Positions 25,994 to 33,964 of a stretch of DNA of 64,000 nucleotides are shown here, one piece after another. Location: assembly GCF_007644035.1 (NCBI RefSeq), contig NZ_VMTV02000047.1:1-64000 (forward strand), read 5' to 3'. The position numbers and the translations under genes are program-made. The notes under the pieces were generated by a model. The model made no database searches and was not told the DNA's origin. It saw nothing but the letters and a program-made list of their open reading frames with translations. The stretch is from Vogesella mureinivorans (GTDB lineage: Bacteria; Pseudomonadota; Gammaproteobacteria; Burkholderiales; Chromobacteriaceae). Every line of letters begins with the position of its first letter. Position 1 is the stretch's first letter.

Positions 25994-26361
25994 GACAGGT
26001 TTTACCCCATGAGCGAATACAGACACCTTAGCCATGTGCCCCATCCCGTTGGCGCGAGCCGGGCAAAACGGTTTGCCCCAGGGTTTAAGACGCCGATTTG
26101 TTTGAGCCCCGCGCCGTTAGCAAGGGGCGAGTTCGGCGGCGCCTGGGGCGGGCCGTTAGGCGCGGGGTTTCGAGCAGCCCCGGGTCGCCTTTTCTTTGGG
26201 TACTTTCTTTTGGCGAAGCAAAAGAAAGTACCCCGTCCGCCGGGCGGAACCGGCTATGTTCATCACCATCCGCAGCGCGGATTCACTATCGTCCGTCAAC
26301 CATCCGGCCCTATTCACACGGCTCACAGAAAAAGCTGATAGACAGAGAAACGAGCAAAGCC
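25994..26361. other. Intergenic region hupV-hupT
   Basis: A 368-base gap that interrupts the otherwise overlapping operon. An open frame leads into hupT from 26098 but its residues do not resemble HupT. The region carries a strong 15-bp stem hairpin (separate entry) and sequence around it (GTTAGGCGCGGGGTTTCGAG) that looks like a dispersed intergenic repeat. It probably inserted between hupV and hupT. It may reduce hupT expression relative to hupUV. Confidence 0.5.
26198..26233. repeat. Perfect 15-bp stem hairpin, probable dispersed repeat
   Basis: GGGTACTTTCTTTTG (26198-26212), loop GCGAAG, and the exact complement (26219-26233). Sequences of this kind, TTTCTTTGGGTACTTTCTTT followed by its complement, recur between genes in many Beta- and Gammaproteobacteria. 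No T run follows, so it is not a standard terminator. It may stabilise or process the hupUV mRNA. Confidence 0.7.
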
Positions 26362-27702
26362 ATGCCCGACAAACTCAGCAGCAGTGCCGAAGCCACCCGC
26401 CTGGGCGGCGAGCTGGCCGAAGAAGCCTGGATCGACGTGATACGCCGCATGGACCAGGTGTACACCGAGCTGGTGCAATCGCAGGAAACGCTGGAAGCCA
26501 AGCACCGCGAGCTGGCCGACGCGCACCGCTTTACCGAAGGCGTGCTGGAAGCCATGACCGACGTGATGGTGGTGTGCGACACCCTGGGCCAGGTGCGCCA
26601 GGTGAACCGCGCCATGGTGTCGCTAACCGGGCTGAGCGAAAGCCTGCTCACCGCCTGCAAGCTCACCGACCTGGTGCCGGGCGAGGCCGAGCGCGAGCTG
26701 CTGCTGCAAAGGTTGGCCGCAGGCAATGCCGAGGGCTGCGATATCGAAATCGCCCTGATCGCCCATAACGGCGAGGCCATACCGGTAACCTGGAACGTCA
26801 GCGCCCTGTACGACGGCGAACGCCGCTACAGCGGCTTTGTGGCGGTGGGCCGCCCGGTGGGCGAGCTGAAAAAAGCCTACGCCGAGCTGAAGCAGGCGCA
26901 CGAGGCGCTCAAGGCCGCGCAGGCGCAGCTGGTGCAGGCCGAGAAAATGGCGTCGCTGGGGCGGCTGGTAGCCGGTGTGGCGCACGAGCTGAACAACCCT
27001 ATCAGCTTTATCGTGGGCAATACCCACGCCATGCAGCGCTACGCCGGCAAGCTGCAACAGTATCTGGCTGCGGTGCATGCGGCCAACCCGGACGCGGGCG
27101 CGCTGCGCCAGCAGCTAAAGATAGACCGCCTGCTGGCCGACCTGCCGTCGCTGCTGGACGGGCTGATGGAAGGCGCCCAGCGCAGCAGCGCCATTGTGGA
27201 CGCGCTCAAGCGCTTTTCCGCCATCGAAACCGACACCCGCCAGCGCGTAAACCTGGCCGAGGCGGTACAGCGTGCGCTGCACTGGGTGGGCCAGGCCGCA
27301 CCGCACCGCGTGAGCGTGCAGTGCCACGGGCTGGAGAGCGCGCTGTGGGTCACCGGCTCGGCCAACCAGCTGCAGCAGGTACTGGTGAACCTGATCCAGA
27401 ACGCCTACGACGCCGTAGAGACCCAGGCGGCTCCGGCGCTGGTGCTCACACTGGCCAGCGCCCAGGGCCGGGTGCTGTTAAGCGTGGCCGACAACGGCCC
27501 CGGCATTGCTGCGGCCAACCTGGCGCGCATCTTCGACCCGTTCTTTACCACCAAGCCGGTGGGCAAAGGCACCGGCCTGGGCTTGTCGATCAGCTACGGT
27601 ATTGTGGAGCAGCACGGCGGCACGCTGGCCGCGGCCAACCTGGCAGACGGCGGCGCCTGCTTTACGCTGACCCTGCCCACCGCCGCAAGCGGCACGCCAT
27701 AA
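26362..27702 (+). CDS. hupT: Sensor histidine kinase HupT/HoxJ
   Basis: A 446-residue soluble kinase. An N-terminal PAS domain (about residues 60-170, [20 protein letters not shown]) is followed by a coiled segment, then HisKA with His208 in [18 protein letters not shown], a signature shared by HoxJ/HupT kinases. HATPase_c follows ([44 protein letters not shown]). Without H2 it phosphorylates and switches off HupR; H2-bound HupUV suppresses it. The start at 26362 is chosen because the open frame upstream is the repeat-bearing gap. A terminator follows directly. Confidence 0.92.
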   Translation: MPDKLSSSAEATRLGGELAEEAWIDVIRRMDQVYTELVQSQETLEAKHRELADAHRFTEGVLEAMTDVMVVCDTLGQVRQVNRAMVSLTGLSESLLTACKLTDLVPGEAERELLLQRLAAGNAEGCDIEIALIAHNGEAIPVTWNVSALYDGERRYSGFVAVGRPVGELKKAYAELKQAHEALKAAQAQLVQAEKMASLGRLVAGVAHELNNPISFIVGNTHAMQRYAGKLQQYLAAVHAANPDAGALRQQLKIDRLLADLPSLLDGLMEGAQRSSAIVDALKRFSAIETDTRQRVNLAEAVQRALHWVGQAAPHRVSVQCHGLESALWVTGSANQLQQVLVNLIQNAYDAVETQAAPALVLTLASAQGRVLLSVADNGPGIAAANLARIFDPFFTTKPVGKGTGLGLSISYGIVEQHGGTLAAANLADGGACFTLTLPTAASGTP

Positions 27703-27705
27703 AAC

Positions 27706-27744
27706 AAAACCCCCTGCGCTGCATGGCTGCAGCCAGGGGGTTTT
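27706..27744. terminator. Bidirectional terminator hupT / small helical protein
   Basis: AAAACCCCCTG (27706-27716) and its complement around a 17-base loop, with A and T runs on both sides. It serves hupT from the left and the convergent 27760-28149 gene from the right. Confidence 0.85.
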
Positions 27745-27759
27745 GCCCGTGCTGGCGGT

Positions 27760-28149
27760 TTATTCGCTAGCCGGTTTTTTCTTGCTGCGCGAGCGTTTGG
27801 CCGGTGCTGCCTTCTCTGCCACCTCGGCGGCAGGCGCAACCTCGGCGGGGGCGGGCTGCTCGGGCTGCCGCTCGGGGTGCTGCTCGGCTTCGCTGGGCAG
27901 CATCAGCTCGGGGTATTCGCCAAACAGGCGCTCTATCAGCTTGCTGCGCGCATCGATATGGTGCCCCAGGCGCCAGTCTTGCAGCAGCTGGATGGCAATC
28001 TCGAAAAACGGGTAGTCAATCTCGTACAGGCGGTGCAGCTCGTATGGCTGCTGCAGCTGCAGCGCCAGCGCCAGGTGTTTCAGTGTTTCCAGCTGCTGCG
28101 GGTCGGCCCCGGCGTCCATCAGTTTCTTGATACGTTTGGCAGCGTTCAT
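27760..28149 (-). CDS. Small hypothetical protein with Ala/Lys-rich tail
   Basis: A 129-residue cytoplasmic protein of unknown function. It starts MNAAKRIKKLMDAGADPQQL, has a helical body (LYEIDYPFFEIAIQLLQDW) and ends in a low-complexity Glu/Pro/Ala then Lys/Arg/Ser-rich tail (PAKRSRSKKKPASE) like those of nucleic-acid-binding proteins. The start at 28149 is set by an AAGGAG site five to six bases upstream; an in-frame ATG at 28176 lacks one. Convergent with hupT and not part of the hydrogenase operon. Confidence 0.65.
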   Translation of the reverse strand: MNAAKRIKKLMDAGADPQQLETLKHLALALQLQQPYELHRLYEIDYPFFEIAIQLLQDWRLGHHIDARSKLIERLFGEYPELMLPSEAEQHPERQPEQPAPAEVAPAAEVAEKAAPAKRSRSKKKPASE

Positions 28150-28239
28150 ACTTACTCCTTTGAGGTGACAAGACAAACAAGGTCAGGCTAACACACTGAC
28201 AAACAAGCGTTTAAGACCTGCATCATCTCTCCCCGTATT

Positions 28240-28263
28240 AAAAAAAAGCCCGCCTAGGCGGGC
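28240..28263 (-). terminator. Minus-strand intrinsic terminator with no known gene upstream
   Basis: GCCCGCC-TA-GGCGGGC stem (28248-28263) followed on the minus strand by eight U residues (28247-28240). The gene to its left begins further downstream (28149, minus) and the gene to its right is on the plus strand. So this terminator ends a transcript that starts somewhere in 28264-28440 on the minus strand. Confidence 0.75.
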
Positions 28264-28375
28264 AAACCATCCGAAACGGGACAGAAACAAATAAGGAGAG
28301 ACGCGGCAAACCATGCAAAACCCGCGCAGGTCCCAATCTAAGGCAGCAACATGACAGCAGCGTGACAGATATTAT
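28240..28375 (-). ncRNA. Candidate small RNA ending at the minus-strand terminator
   Basis: A terminator (28240-28263) without a coding gene in front suggests a short minus-strand RNA. Just before the hairpin the RNA would read CGUCUCUCCUUAUUUGUUUC. That is a pyrimidine-rich, unstructured stretch containing UCUCCUUA, complementary to Shine-Dalgarno sequences, as in regulatory sRNAs. A TAATAT box lies at about 28368-28373 on the minus strand, but no good -35 box is apparent. The 5' end is therefore uncertain. The plus-strand reading (a 13-codon ORF at 28313) is less convincing. Confidence 0.35.
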
Positions 28376-28446
28376 TGCCACCACACGGTTGGCCGCACCG
28401 CGCTGCCAATGTATGTTGATGCCTTGCGTTGCAACCGGCTAACACC

Positions 28447-28881
28447 ATGACACTCACCCTTTCCCCGGCAGCCGCCAGCGATGCCCAGGCCATGGAACAG
28501 CTCATCCGGCAGGCCATGGCGCCCTGCTACGCCCGCCATGCGCTGCAGTGGGACAGTGCTGCGTTTCACCTGCAGCTGGCCACTACCCGTAACCACTGGC
28601 TGTACTGGCATGGCCAGCTGGCCGGCGTGCTGCGCTACCAGCAAGATGGCCAGGCCCTGTACCTGCGGGACCTGCATATCGTGCCCACGCTGCGTGGCCA
28701 GGGGCTGGGTGGCATGGCGCTGGCCCAGCTGGCTACCCTGGCACGGCTATGCGGTAACACGGCCATACGGCTGCGCACTTTTGCCGACAGCCCGGCGCTG
28801 CACTTCTATCTGCGCCATGGCTACCAGCAAGTACGGCAAGACGGGCCGCTGGCCGGGCTGGCATACCCACTAAGCAGATAG
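28447..28881 (+). CDS. GNAT-family N-acetyltransferase
   Basis: A 144-residue acetyltransferase of the GNAT superfamily. The acetyl-CoA motif is LHIVPTLRGQGLGGMALAQL (pattern Q/RxxGxG/A), followed by the beta-5 to alpha-4 end FADSPALHFYLRHGYQQV. The N-terminal helices AAASDAQAMEQLIRQAMAPC are typical. The substrate cannot be read. It stands alone between the hupT side and hupE, with a promoter region of its own; no link to hydrogenase assembly is suggested. Confidence 0.8.
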   Translation: MTLTLSPAAASDAQAMEQLIRQAMAPCYARHALQWDSAAFHLQLATTRNHWLYWHGQLAGVLRYQQDGQALYLRDLHIVPTLRGQGLGGMALAQLATLARLCGNTAIRLRTFADSPALHFYLRHGYQQVRQDGPLAGLAYPLSR

Positions 28882-28902
28882 CCGCGACAGACACCGCGCA
28901 CA

Positions 28903-28950
28903 GGCAAGCTGCTTGCCATCCCCGCCACAACAGTGCAAAGCCGCTTGCCA
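28903..28950 (+). promoter_or_regulatory. Palindrome and conserved upstream element before hupE (candidate HupR site)
   Basis: GGCAAGC-T-GCTTGCC at 28903-28917 is a perfect palindrome. It is followed by TGCAAAGCCGCTTGCCA at 28934-28950. The latter recurs with one difference at 29878-29894 upstream of hupS (TGCAAAGCCGCTTACCA). Both lie 60-90 bases upstream of the sigma-54 promoters, where an enhancer-binding activator would sit. HupR binding is inferred from this placement. Confidence 0.5.
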
Positions 28951-29035
28951 GCGGCTGTAACGCCAGCCGTTACAGCGCAGCACCATCCCATTGAAAAACA
29001 GCCACTTGCCCCACCCGCCTACCTAGCGCTGTAGC

Positions 29036-29051
29036 TGGCATGCTTCCTGCA
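29036..29051 (+). promoter_or_regulatory. Sigma-54 promoter of hupE
   Basis: TGGCATGCTTCCTGCA keeps the GG and GC dinucleotides of the -24/-12 consensus at the right spacing. It ends 59 bases before the hupE ATG. An IHF-like sequence (AAACAGCCACTTG, 28996-29008) lies 27 bases upstream, as before hupD. Confidence 0.65.
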
Positions 29052-29110
29052 GTGCCGGCTGCATGCCCGGGCCAAAACGGGCAAGACACGCATCCCACCT
29101 GGAGACACCG

Positions 29111-29689
29111 ATGACCCCGACCCGCAGCTTGCTGGCTGGCGCCCTGAGCCTGGCCACCCTGCCCGCGCTGGCCCACACCGGCCATAACGATACTTTTAAC
29201 CTGCTGTCCGGCATGGCACACCCGACAGGCGGGCTGGACCACCTGCTGGCCATGGTGGCCGTAGGCCTGTGGGCCGCCGCGCACCAGGGCAAGGTACGCC
29301 TGGCCGCGCCCGCCACCTTTGTGCTGGCCATGCTGGGCGGCTGCCTGCTGGGCGCTGCCGGTATGGCGCTGCCTGCCGTGGAGCCCGGTATTGCCCTGTC
29401 GGTACTGGTACTGGGCCTGATGGTTGCAGCCGGTAGCCGCGTACCGGCCAGCATCGGCCTGCCGCTGATTGCCGCTTTCGCACTGGTACACGGCCACGCC
29501 CACGGTGCCGAAGCCCCCGCTGGCAGCCTGGCCGGCTATATGGCCGGTTTTGTCCTGGCAACCGCTGCCCTGCACGCCGCCGGCCTGGTAGCCGGCCGCA
29601 CCCTGCTGGCGCGCGCCAGCCTGTGGGCCCGTGCCACCGGTGCTGCCATTGCCGCCAGCGGTGCCTGGCTACTGGCCGGCAGCCTGTAA
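29111..29689 (+). CDS. hupE: HupE/UreJ-family nickel transporter
   Basis: A 192-residue membrane protein of the HupE/UreJ family. The N-terminus ending LPALAHTGH is a cleavable signal followed by the family's metal-binding start. The signature GMAHPTGGLDHLLAMVAVGL with conserved His and Asp is present, as is the second motif ALVHGHAHGAEAP. About six hydrophobic helices follow. Rhizobial HupE imports nickel for hydrogenase by facilitated diffusion. Here it is not inside the hup operon but has its own sigma-54 promoter just before hupSLC, so nickel uptake is induced together with the enzyme. Confidence 0.93.
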   Translation: MTPTRSLLAGALSLATLPALAHTGHNDTFNLLSGMAHPTGGLDHLLAMVAVGLWAAAHQGKVRLAAPATFVLAMLGGCLLGAAGMALPAVEPGIALSVLVLGLMVAAGSRVPASIGLPLIAAFALVHGHAHGAEAPAGSLAGYMAGFVLATAALHAAGLVAGRTLLARASLWARATGAAIAASGAWLLAGSL

Positions 29690-30031
29690 TACCCCGCGCG
29701 CAGCCCTTGCCTGGCGAGGGCTGCACGAGTGGTATTGCCGCTCACACTCCTCCATCCAAACCTGGTTGTTATGCATGACAACAGCCGGGCAGGCCGCCCC
29801 CCGCGCCTGCCCGGTATTTTTTTGCCTGCACGGCAGACAGGCGGCCGCACAGCGGGCAGCCAGTTGGCCGCACCCACTGCAAAGCCGCTTACCACCCTGC
29901 TGCAGCGTGCCGCACAAACACCATTAAAAACAGCATCTTGCACACCCACGCAAGCTGGCACGCTTCTTGTAACAGGCTGCCACCCATGTTGTAACCACCC
30001 CCCTACAAAACAGAATAAGGCAGAGACCACG
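29690..30031 (+). other. hupE-hupS intergenic region
   Basis: A 342-base gap. It holds a GC-rich hairpin at 29700-29724 (GCAGCCCT and complement, no T run) as a possible hupE transcript end. Next come a TTGGCCGCA word at 29864, the conserved element at 29878-29894, an IHF-like AAACAGCATCTTG at 29928-29940 and the sigma-54 promoter at 29956. An open frame crosses it into hupS but shows no protein-like sequence. Confidence 0.6.
29956..29971 (+). promoter_or_regulatory. Sigma-54 promoter of hupSLC
   Basis: TGGCACGCTTCTTGTA has the same form as the hupD promoter (GT instead of GC at -12). It ends 60 bases before the hupS start codon. The IHF-like site lies one helical turn closer than before hupD and hupE (15 rather than 25-27 bases). 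Confidence 0.75.
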
Positions 30032-31141
30032 ATGGAGACTTTCTACCAGGCCATGCGGCGCCAGGGTGTTACCCGCCGCAGCTTTCTGAAGTTCTGCAGC
30101 CTCACCGCCACCTCGATGGGTTTGGGCTCGGCCTTTGTGCCGCGCATCGCCCAGGCACTGGAAACCAAACCGCGCACGCCGGTGATCTGGCTGCACGGGC
30201 TGGAATGCACCTGCTGCACCGAATCGTTTATCCGCTCGGCGCACCCGCTGGCCAAAGACGCCATCCTGTCGCTGATCTCGCTGGACTACGACGACACCAT
30301 CATGGCTGCCGCCGGCCACCAGGCCGAAGCCATCCTGGATGAGATCATGGAAAAGCACAAAGGCGAGTACATCGTGGCCATCGAGGGCAACCCGCCGCTA
30401 AACGAAGACGGCATGTTCTGCTTCCCTGGCGGCGAGCCCTTCGTGGAAAAACTCAAGCGCGTCTCGGCCGACGCCAAGGCGCTGATCGCCTGGGGTTCCT
30501 GTGCCAGCTGGGGCTGCGTGCAAGCGGCCAAACCCAACCCTACCCGCGCCACGCCGGTACACCAGGTGATTCTGGACAAGCCCATCATCAAGGTGCCGGG
30601 CTGCCCGCCCATCCCCGAAGTGATGGCCGCCGTGATTACCTATATGGTCACCTTCGACCGCATCCCCGAGCTAGACCGCCAGGGCCGCCCCAAGATGTTC
30701 TACGGCCAGCGTATTCACGATAAATGCTACCGCCGCCCGCACTTCGATGCCGGCCAGTTTGTGGAAACCTGGGACGACGAAGGCGCACGCAAGGGCTACT
30801 GCCTGTACAAGGTGGGCTGCAAAGGCCCCACCACCTACAACGCCTGCTCCACCGTGCGCTGGAACGGCGGCGTGAGCTGGCCGGTGCAAAGCGGCCACGG
30901 CTGCATAGGCTGCTCGGAAGACGGCTTCTGGGACAAGGGCTCGTTCTACGACCGCGTCACCAGCATTCCGCAGTTCGGTATCGAAGCCAACGCGGACCAG
31001 ATCGGCATGACCGTGGCCGGTGGCGTGGGCGCTGCCATTGCCGCGCATGCCGCGGTCAGCGCCATCAAGAGCACGGTACTGAAAAAGCAGGACCTGAAGC
31101 CGCTGGATGACACCCAGAACAAGAACAAGGAGAACGTGTAA
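30032..31141 (+). CDS. hupS: Uptake [NiFe]-hydrogenase small subunit HupS, oxygen-tolerant type
   Basis: A 369-residue precursor. A twin-arginine signal ([18 protein letters not shown]) directs the folded dimer to the periplasm. The mature start [20 protein letters not shown] carries Cys59, Cys61 and Cys62; with Cys157 and Cys162 in [10 protein letters not shown] and PGCPPIPE further on, all six ligands of the proximal [4Fe-3S] cluster are present. The two supernumerary ones are Cys61 and Cys162, equivalent to Cys19 and Cys120 of E. coli Hyd-1. Medial and distal cluster ligands are seen in [22 protein letters not shown] and [16 protein letters not shown]-terminal hydrophobic helix ([18 protein letters not shown]) anchors it to the membrane. 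It oxidises H2 in air and passes electrons to HupC. Confidence 0.96.
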   Translation: METFYQAMRRQGVTRRSFLKFCSLTATSMGLGSAFVPRIAQALETKPRTPVIWLHGLECTCCTESFIRSAHPLAKDAILSLISLDYDDTIMAAAGHQAEAILDEIMEKHKGEYIVAIEGNPPLNEDGMFCFPGGEPFVEKLKRVSADAKALIAWGSCASWGCVQAAKPNPTRATPVHQVILDKPIIKVPGCPPIPEVMAAVITYMVTFDRIPELDRQGRPKMFYGQRIHDKCYRRPHFDAGQFVETWDDEGARKGYCLYKVGCKGPTTYNACSTVRWNGGVSWPVQSGHGCIGCSEDGFWDKGSFYDRVTSIPQFGIEANADQIGMTVAGGVGAAIAAHAAVSAIKSTVLKKQDLKPLDDTQNKNKENV

Positions 31142-32931
31142 TGGCCTACCAGACCCAAGGCTTTACCCTGGACAACAGCGGCCGCCGCGTAGTGGTAGAC
31201 CCGGTAACCCGTATCGAAGGCCACCTGCGCTGCGAAGTAAACCTCGACAGCAACAATGTGATTACCAATGCCGTGTCCACCGGCACCATGTGGCGCGGGC
31301 TGGAGGTGATCCTGAAAGGCCGCGACCCGCGCGACGCCTGGGCGTTTGTGGAGCGCATCTGCGGCGTGTGCACCGGCACCCACGCGCTGACCTCGGTTCG
31401 TGCAGTAGAAGACGCGCTGAAGATCAATATCCCCGAAAACGCCAACCTGATCCGCAACATGATGCAGGCGGCGCTGTACGTGCACGACCACCTGGTGCAC
31501 TACTACCATCTGCACGCGCTGGACTGGGTAGACGTGATATCGGCACTAAAGGCCGACCCCAAGCGCACCAGCGAGCTGGCGCAAAGCATTTCCAGCTGGC
31601 CACTGTCCAGCCCCGGCTACTTCCGTGACCTGCAGTCGCGGCTGAAGCGCTTTGTGGAAAGCGGCCAGCTGGGCCCGTTCCGTAACGGCTACTGGGGCCA
31701 CCCGGCCATGAAGCTACCGCCGGAAGCCAACCTGATGGCGGTAGCACACTACCTGGAAGCGCTGGATTTCCAGAAAGAAATCGTCAAGATCCACACCATC
31801 TTCGGCGGCAAGAACCCGCACCCGAACTGGCTGGTAGGCGGCATGCCGTGCGCCATCAACGTGGATGACACCGGCGCGGTGGGCGCCATCAATATGGAGC
31901 GGCTGAACCTGGTGAAACAGGTGATCGACCGCACCATCGAATTCTGCGAACAGGTCTACGTGCCGGACGTGATCGCCATTGCCGGCTTCTACCCCGAGTG
32001 GTTCAAGATCGGCGGCGGCCTGGCCGGCCAGAGCCTGCTGTCCTACGGCGACTTCCCGGCCCGCGCCAACGACTACAGTGCGGCCAACCTGCTGCTGCCA
32101 CGTGGCGCCATCATCAACGGCAAGTTCAGCGAGATCCACCCGGTAGACCTGTACGCGCCGGACGAGATCCAGGAGTTCGTTACCCACAGCTGGTACAGCT
32201 ATGGTGACGACAAAAAAGGCCTGCACCCGTTTGATGGCATTACCGAGCCCAAATTCGAGCTGGGGCCAAACCACAAGGGCACCAAGACGCGCATCGAGTC
32301 GCTGGACGAGTCGGCCAAATACTCGTGGATCAAGTCGCCACGCTGGAAAGGCCACGCCATGGAGGTGGGCCCGCTGGCGCGCTACCTGATTGGCTACCAC
32401 CAGAACAAAGCCGAGTTCAAGGAGCCGGTAGACGCGCTGCTGAAGCACTTCAACGCGCCGCTGGAAGCCATGTTCTCCACCAACGGCCGCACCGCCGCGC
32501 GCGCGCTGGAGTCGGTATGGGCCGCACGCCAGATGGCCAGCTTCTACGACCAGCTGATCGCCAATATCAAGAACGGCGACACCGCCACGGCCAACGTCGA
32601 AAAATGGGACCCGGCCACCTGGCCGGCGTCGGTAAAAGGCGTGGGCTTTACCGAGGCACCACGCGGCGCGCTGGGCCACTGGCTGAAAATCGAGAACACC
32701 AAGATCGACAGCTACCAGTGCGTGGTACCCACCACCTGGAACGCCGGCCCCCGCGACGACAAGGGCCAGATCGGCGCCTACGAAGCCTCGCTGATGGGCA
32801 CCAAGATGGCGGTGGCAGACCAGCCGCTGGAGATACTGCGCACGCTGCACAGCTTCGACCCCTGCCTGGCTTGCTCTACCCACGTGATCGGCGACGATGG
32901 CGGCGAGCTGGTCAAGGTACAGGTGCGCTAA
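31141..32931 (+). CDS. hupL: Uptake [NiFe]-hydrogenase large subunit HupL
   Basis: A 596-residue large subunit that carries the NiFe(CN)2CO active site. Metal ligands: [12 protein letters not shown] near the N-terminus and DPCLACSTH near the C-terminus. The 15 residues after that His ([15 protein letters not shown]) are the peptide removed by HupD once nickel is in place. Other hallmarks are [13 protein letters not shown] at the start and GRTAARALE. Length and motifs match group 1 membrane-bound enzymes such as E. coli HyaB. The ATG at 31141 overlaps the last base of the hupS stop (TAATG). Confidence 0.96.
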   Translation: MAYQTQGFTLDNSGRRVVVDPVTRIEGHLRCEVNLDSNNVITNAVSTGTMWRGLEVILKGRDPRDAWAFVERICGVCTGTHALTSVRAVEDALKINIPENANLIRNMMQAALYVHDHLVHYYHLHALDWVDVISALKADPKRTSELAQSISSWPLSSPGYFRDLQSRLKRFVESGQLGPFRNGYWGHPAMKLPPEANLMAVAHYLEALDFQKEIVKIHTIFGGKNPHPNWLVGGMPCAINVDDTGAVGAINMERLNLVKQVIDRTIEFCEQVYVPDVIAIAGFYPEWFKIGGGLAGQSLLSYGDFPARANDYSAANLLLPRGAIINGKFSEIHPVDLYAPDEIQEFVTHSWYSYGDDKKGLHPFDGITEPKFELGPNHKGTKTRIESLDESAKYSWIKSPRWKGHAMEVGPLARYLIGYHQNKAEFKEPVDALLKHFNAPLEAMFSTNGRTAARALESVWAARQMASFYDQLIANIKNGDTATANVEKWDPATWPASVKGVGFTEAPRGALGHWLKIENTKIDSYQCVVPTTWNAGPRDDKGQIGAYEASLMGTKMAVADQPLEILRTLHSFDPCLACSTHVIGDDGGELVKVQVR

Positions 32932-32938
32932 CGGCCAA

Positions 32939-32960
32939 GGTTGGCCGCATGCGGCCAACC
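32939..32960. repeat. Perfect 22-bp palindrome made of two inverted TTGGCCGCA words, after hupL
   Basis: GGTTGGCCGCA at 32939-32949 is followed directly by its exact complement at 32950-32960, seven bases after the hupL stop. The 9-mer TTGGCCGCA is strongly over-represented in the window (other copies near 5833, 8249, 12422, 15019, 18845, 23739, 26713, 28389, 33957, 47772, 49269, 62097 and in complement near 13000, 20740, 27078, 34060, 36655, 63775). The palindrome can fold as a hairpin at the 3' end of the hupL message. No T run follows. Confidence 0.8.
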
Positions 32961-33134
32961 CTGCGCCCCCAGACCCGGCTGCCGCCACCGCACACCCCGG
33001 CGGCGGCCCGGTCGCCGGAATAGCCCGCGGCGGGGGCTGCACTCCCCTGCCGCGGCGCTGCCGGTTTATCAGAGCCGTGTCACAGCCCGCGCCACTGTCG
33101 TAGCAGGCTGTGACCCAAGACTCAGGAGCAAGCG

Positions 33135-33839
33135 ATGAAAAGCTATGATTTTGACGGCAAGGCCCCGCAGGGGGTTAGCCGCAAGGTAACGTCGGTTTAC
33201 GTGTACGAGGCGCCGGTACGGCTGTGGCACTGGGTCACCGTGCTGTGCATCATTATCTTGTCGCTGACCGGCTATTTTATTGGCAAGCCGCTACCCAGCG
33301 TGCCGGGCGAGGCCACCTTCCAGTACGTGATGGGCTATATCCGCTTTGCCCACTTTGCTGCCGGCTATGTGCTGGCAGTGGGGCTGGTGGGGCGGCTGTA
33401 TTGGGCTATCGTGGGCAACCACCACGCGCGCGAGATCATTCTGGTGCCGGTGTGGGATAAGGCGTGGTGGAAAGAATTTTTCTTCGAGATCCGCTGGTAC
33501 CTGTTTATCGAGCGCTACCCCAAGAAATACATCGGCCACAACCCGGTAGGCCAGATCGCCATGGCCAGCTTTATCTGGGCCACGCTGTTCATGTGCGCCA
33601 GCGGCTTTGCGCTATACGGCGAAGGCACCGGTGAGGGCAGCTGGGCGCATACCGCCTTTAACTGGGTGATTGTGGCGTTTGGCAATAGCCTGGACGTGCA
33701 CAGCTGGCACCGCCTGGGCATGTGGGCGATTTTGCTGTTTGTGATGATCCACGTGTACGCCGCCATCCGCGAGGACATCATGTCCAAGCAGAGCATGGTC
33801 TCCACCATGATCAGCGGCTTTCGCATGTTCAAGGATTAG
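33135..33839 (+). CDS. hupC: Hydrogenase cytochrome b subunit HupC/HyaC
   Basis: A 234-residue integral membrane cytochrome b that accepts electrons from the HupS distal cluster and reduces quinone. Four hydrophobic segments are visible (VTVLCIIILSLTGYFIG, FAAGYVLAVGLVGRLYW, IAMASFIWATLFMCASGFAL, MWAILLFVMIHVYAAI). Probable heme ligands are the His in RLWHWV, FAHFAAGY, HSWHRLGMW and MIHVYAA. A CAGGAG ribosome site stands before the ATG. A 203-base gap with the palindrome separates it from hupL, but no promoter is evident, so it is probably co-transcribed. Confidence 0.93.
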   Translation: MKSYDFDGKAPQGVSRKVTSVYVYEAPVRLWHWVTVLCIIILSLTGYFIGKPLPSVPGEATFQYVMGYIRFAHFAAGYVLAVGLVGRLYWAIVGNHHAREIILVPVWDKAWWKEFFFEIRWYLFIERYPKKYIGHNPVGQIAMASFIWATLFMCASGFALYGEGTGEGSWAHTAFNWVIVAFGNSLDVHSWHRLGMWAILLFVMIHVYAAIREDIMSKQSMVSTMISGFRMFKD

Positions 33840-33840
33840 C

Positions 33841-33856
33841 GCCTGCCGACAGGCTT
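33841..33856 (+). terminator. Short terminator after hupC
   Basis: GCCTG-CCGA-CAGGC followed by five T residues begins one base after the hupC stop codon. The stem is short. Confidence 0.55.
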
Positions 33857-33923
33857 TTTGTGTTACGCCGGCACGCTGCGCGCTGCCGGCAAACGATAGT
33901 TGTAGAGTGTGTGGGTAAGTTTG

Positions 33924-33950
33924 GGCCGGGGGCGACCCCGGCCATTTTTT
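33924..33950 (+). terminator. Strong intrinsic terminator or attenuator just upstream of the HigA-like gene
   Basis: GGCCGGGG-GCGA-CCCCGGCC (33924-33943) followed by ATTTTTT. It ends only 14 bases before the next start codon. Little room remains for a promoter after it, so it may act as an attenuator for that gene rather than the end of hupC. Confidence 0.75.
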
Positions 33951-33964
33951 CAGAGGTTGGCCGC

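Noticed and set aside
28313-28354. Thirteen-codon plus-strand ORF after AAGGAG
   Set aside because: The spacing from AAGGAG to ATG is about 15 bases and the peptide has no features; the minus-strand sRNA reading explains the terminator better.
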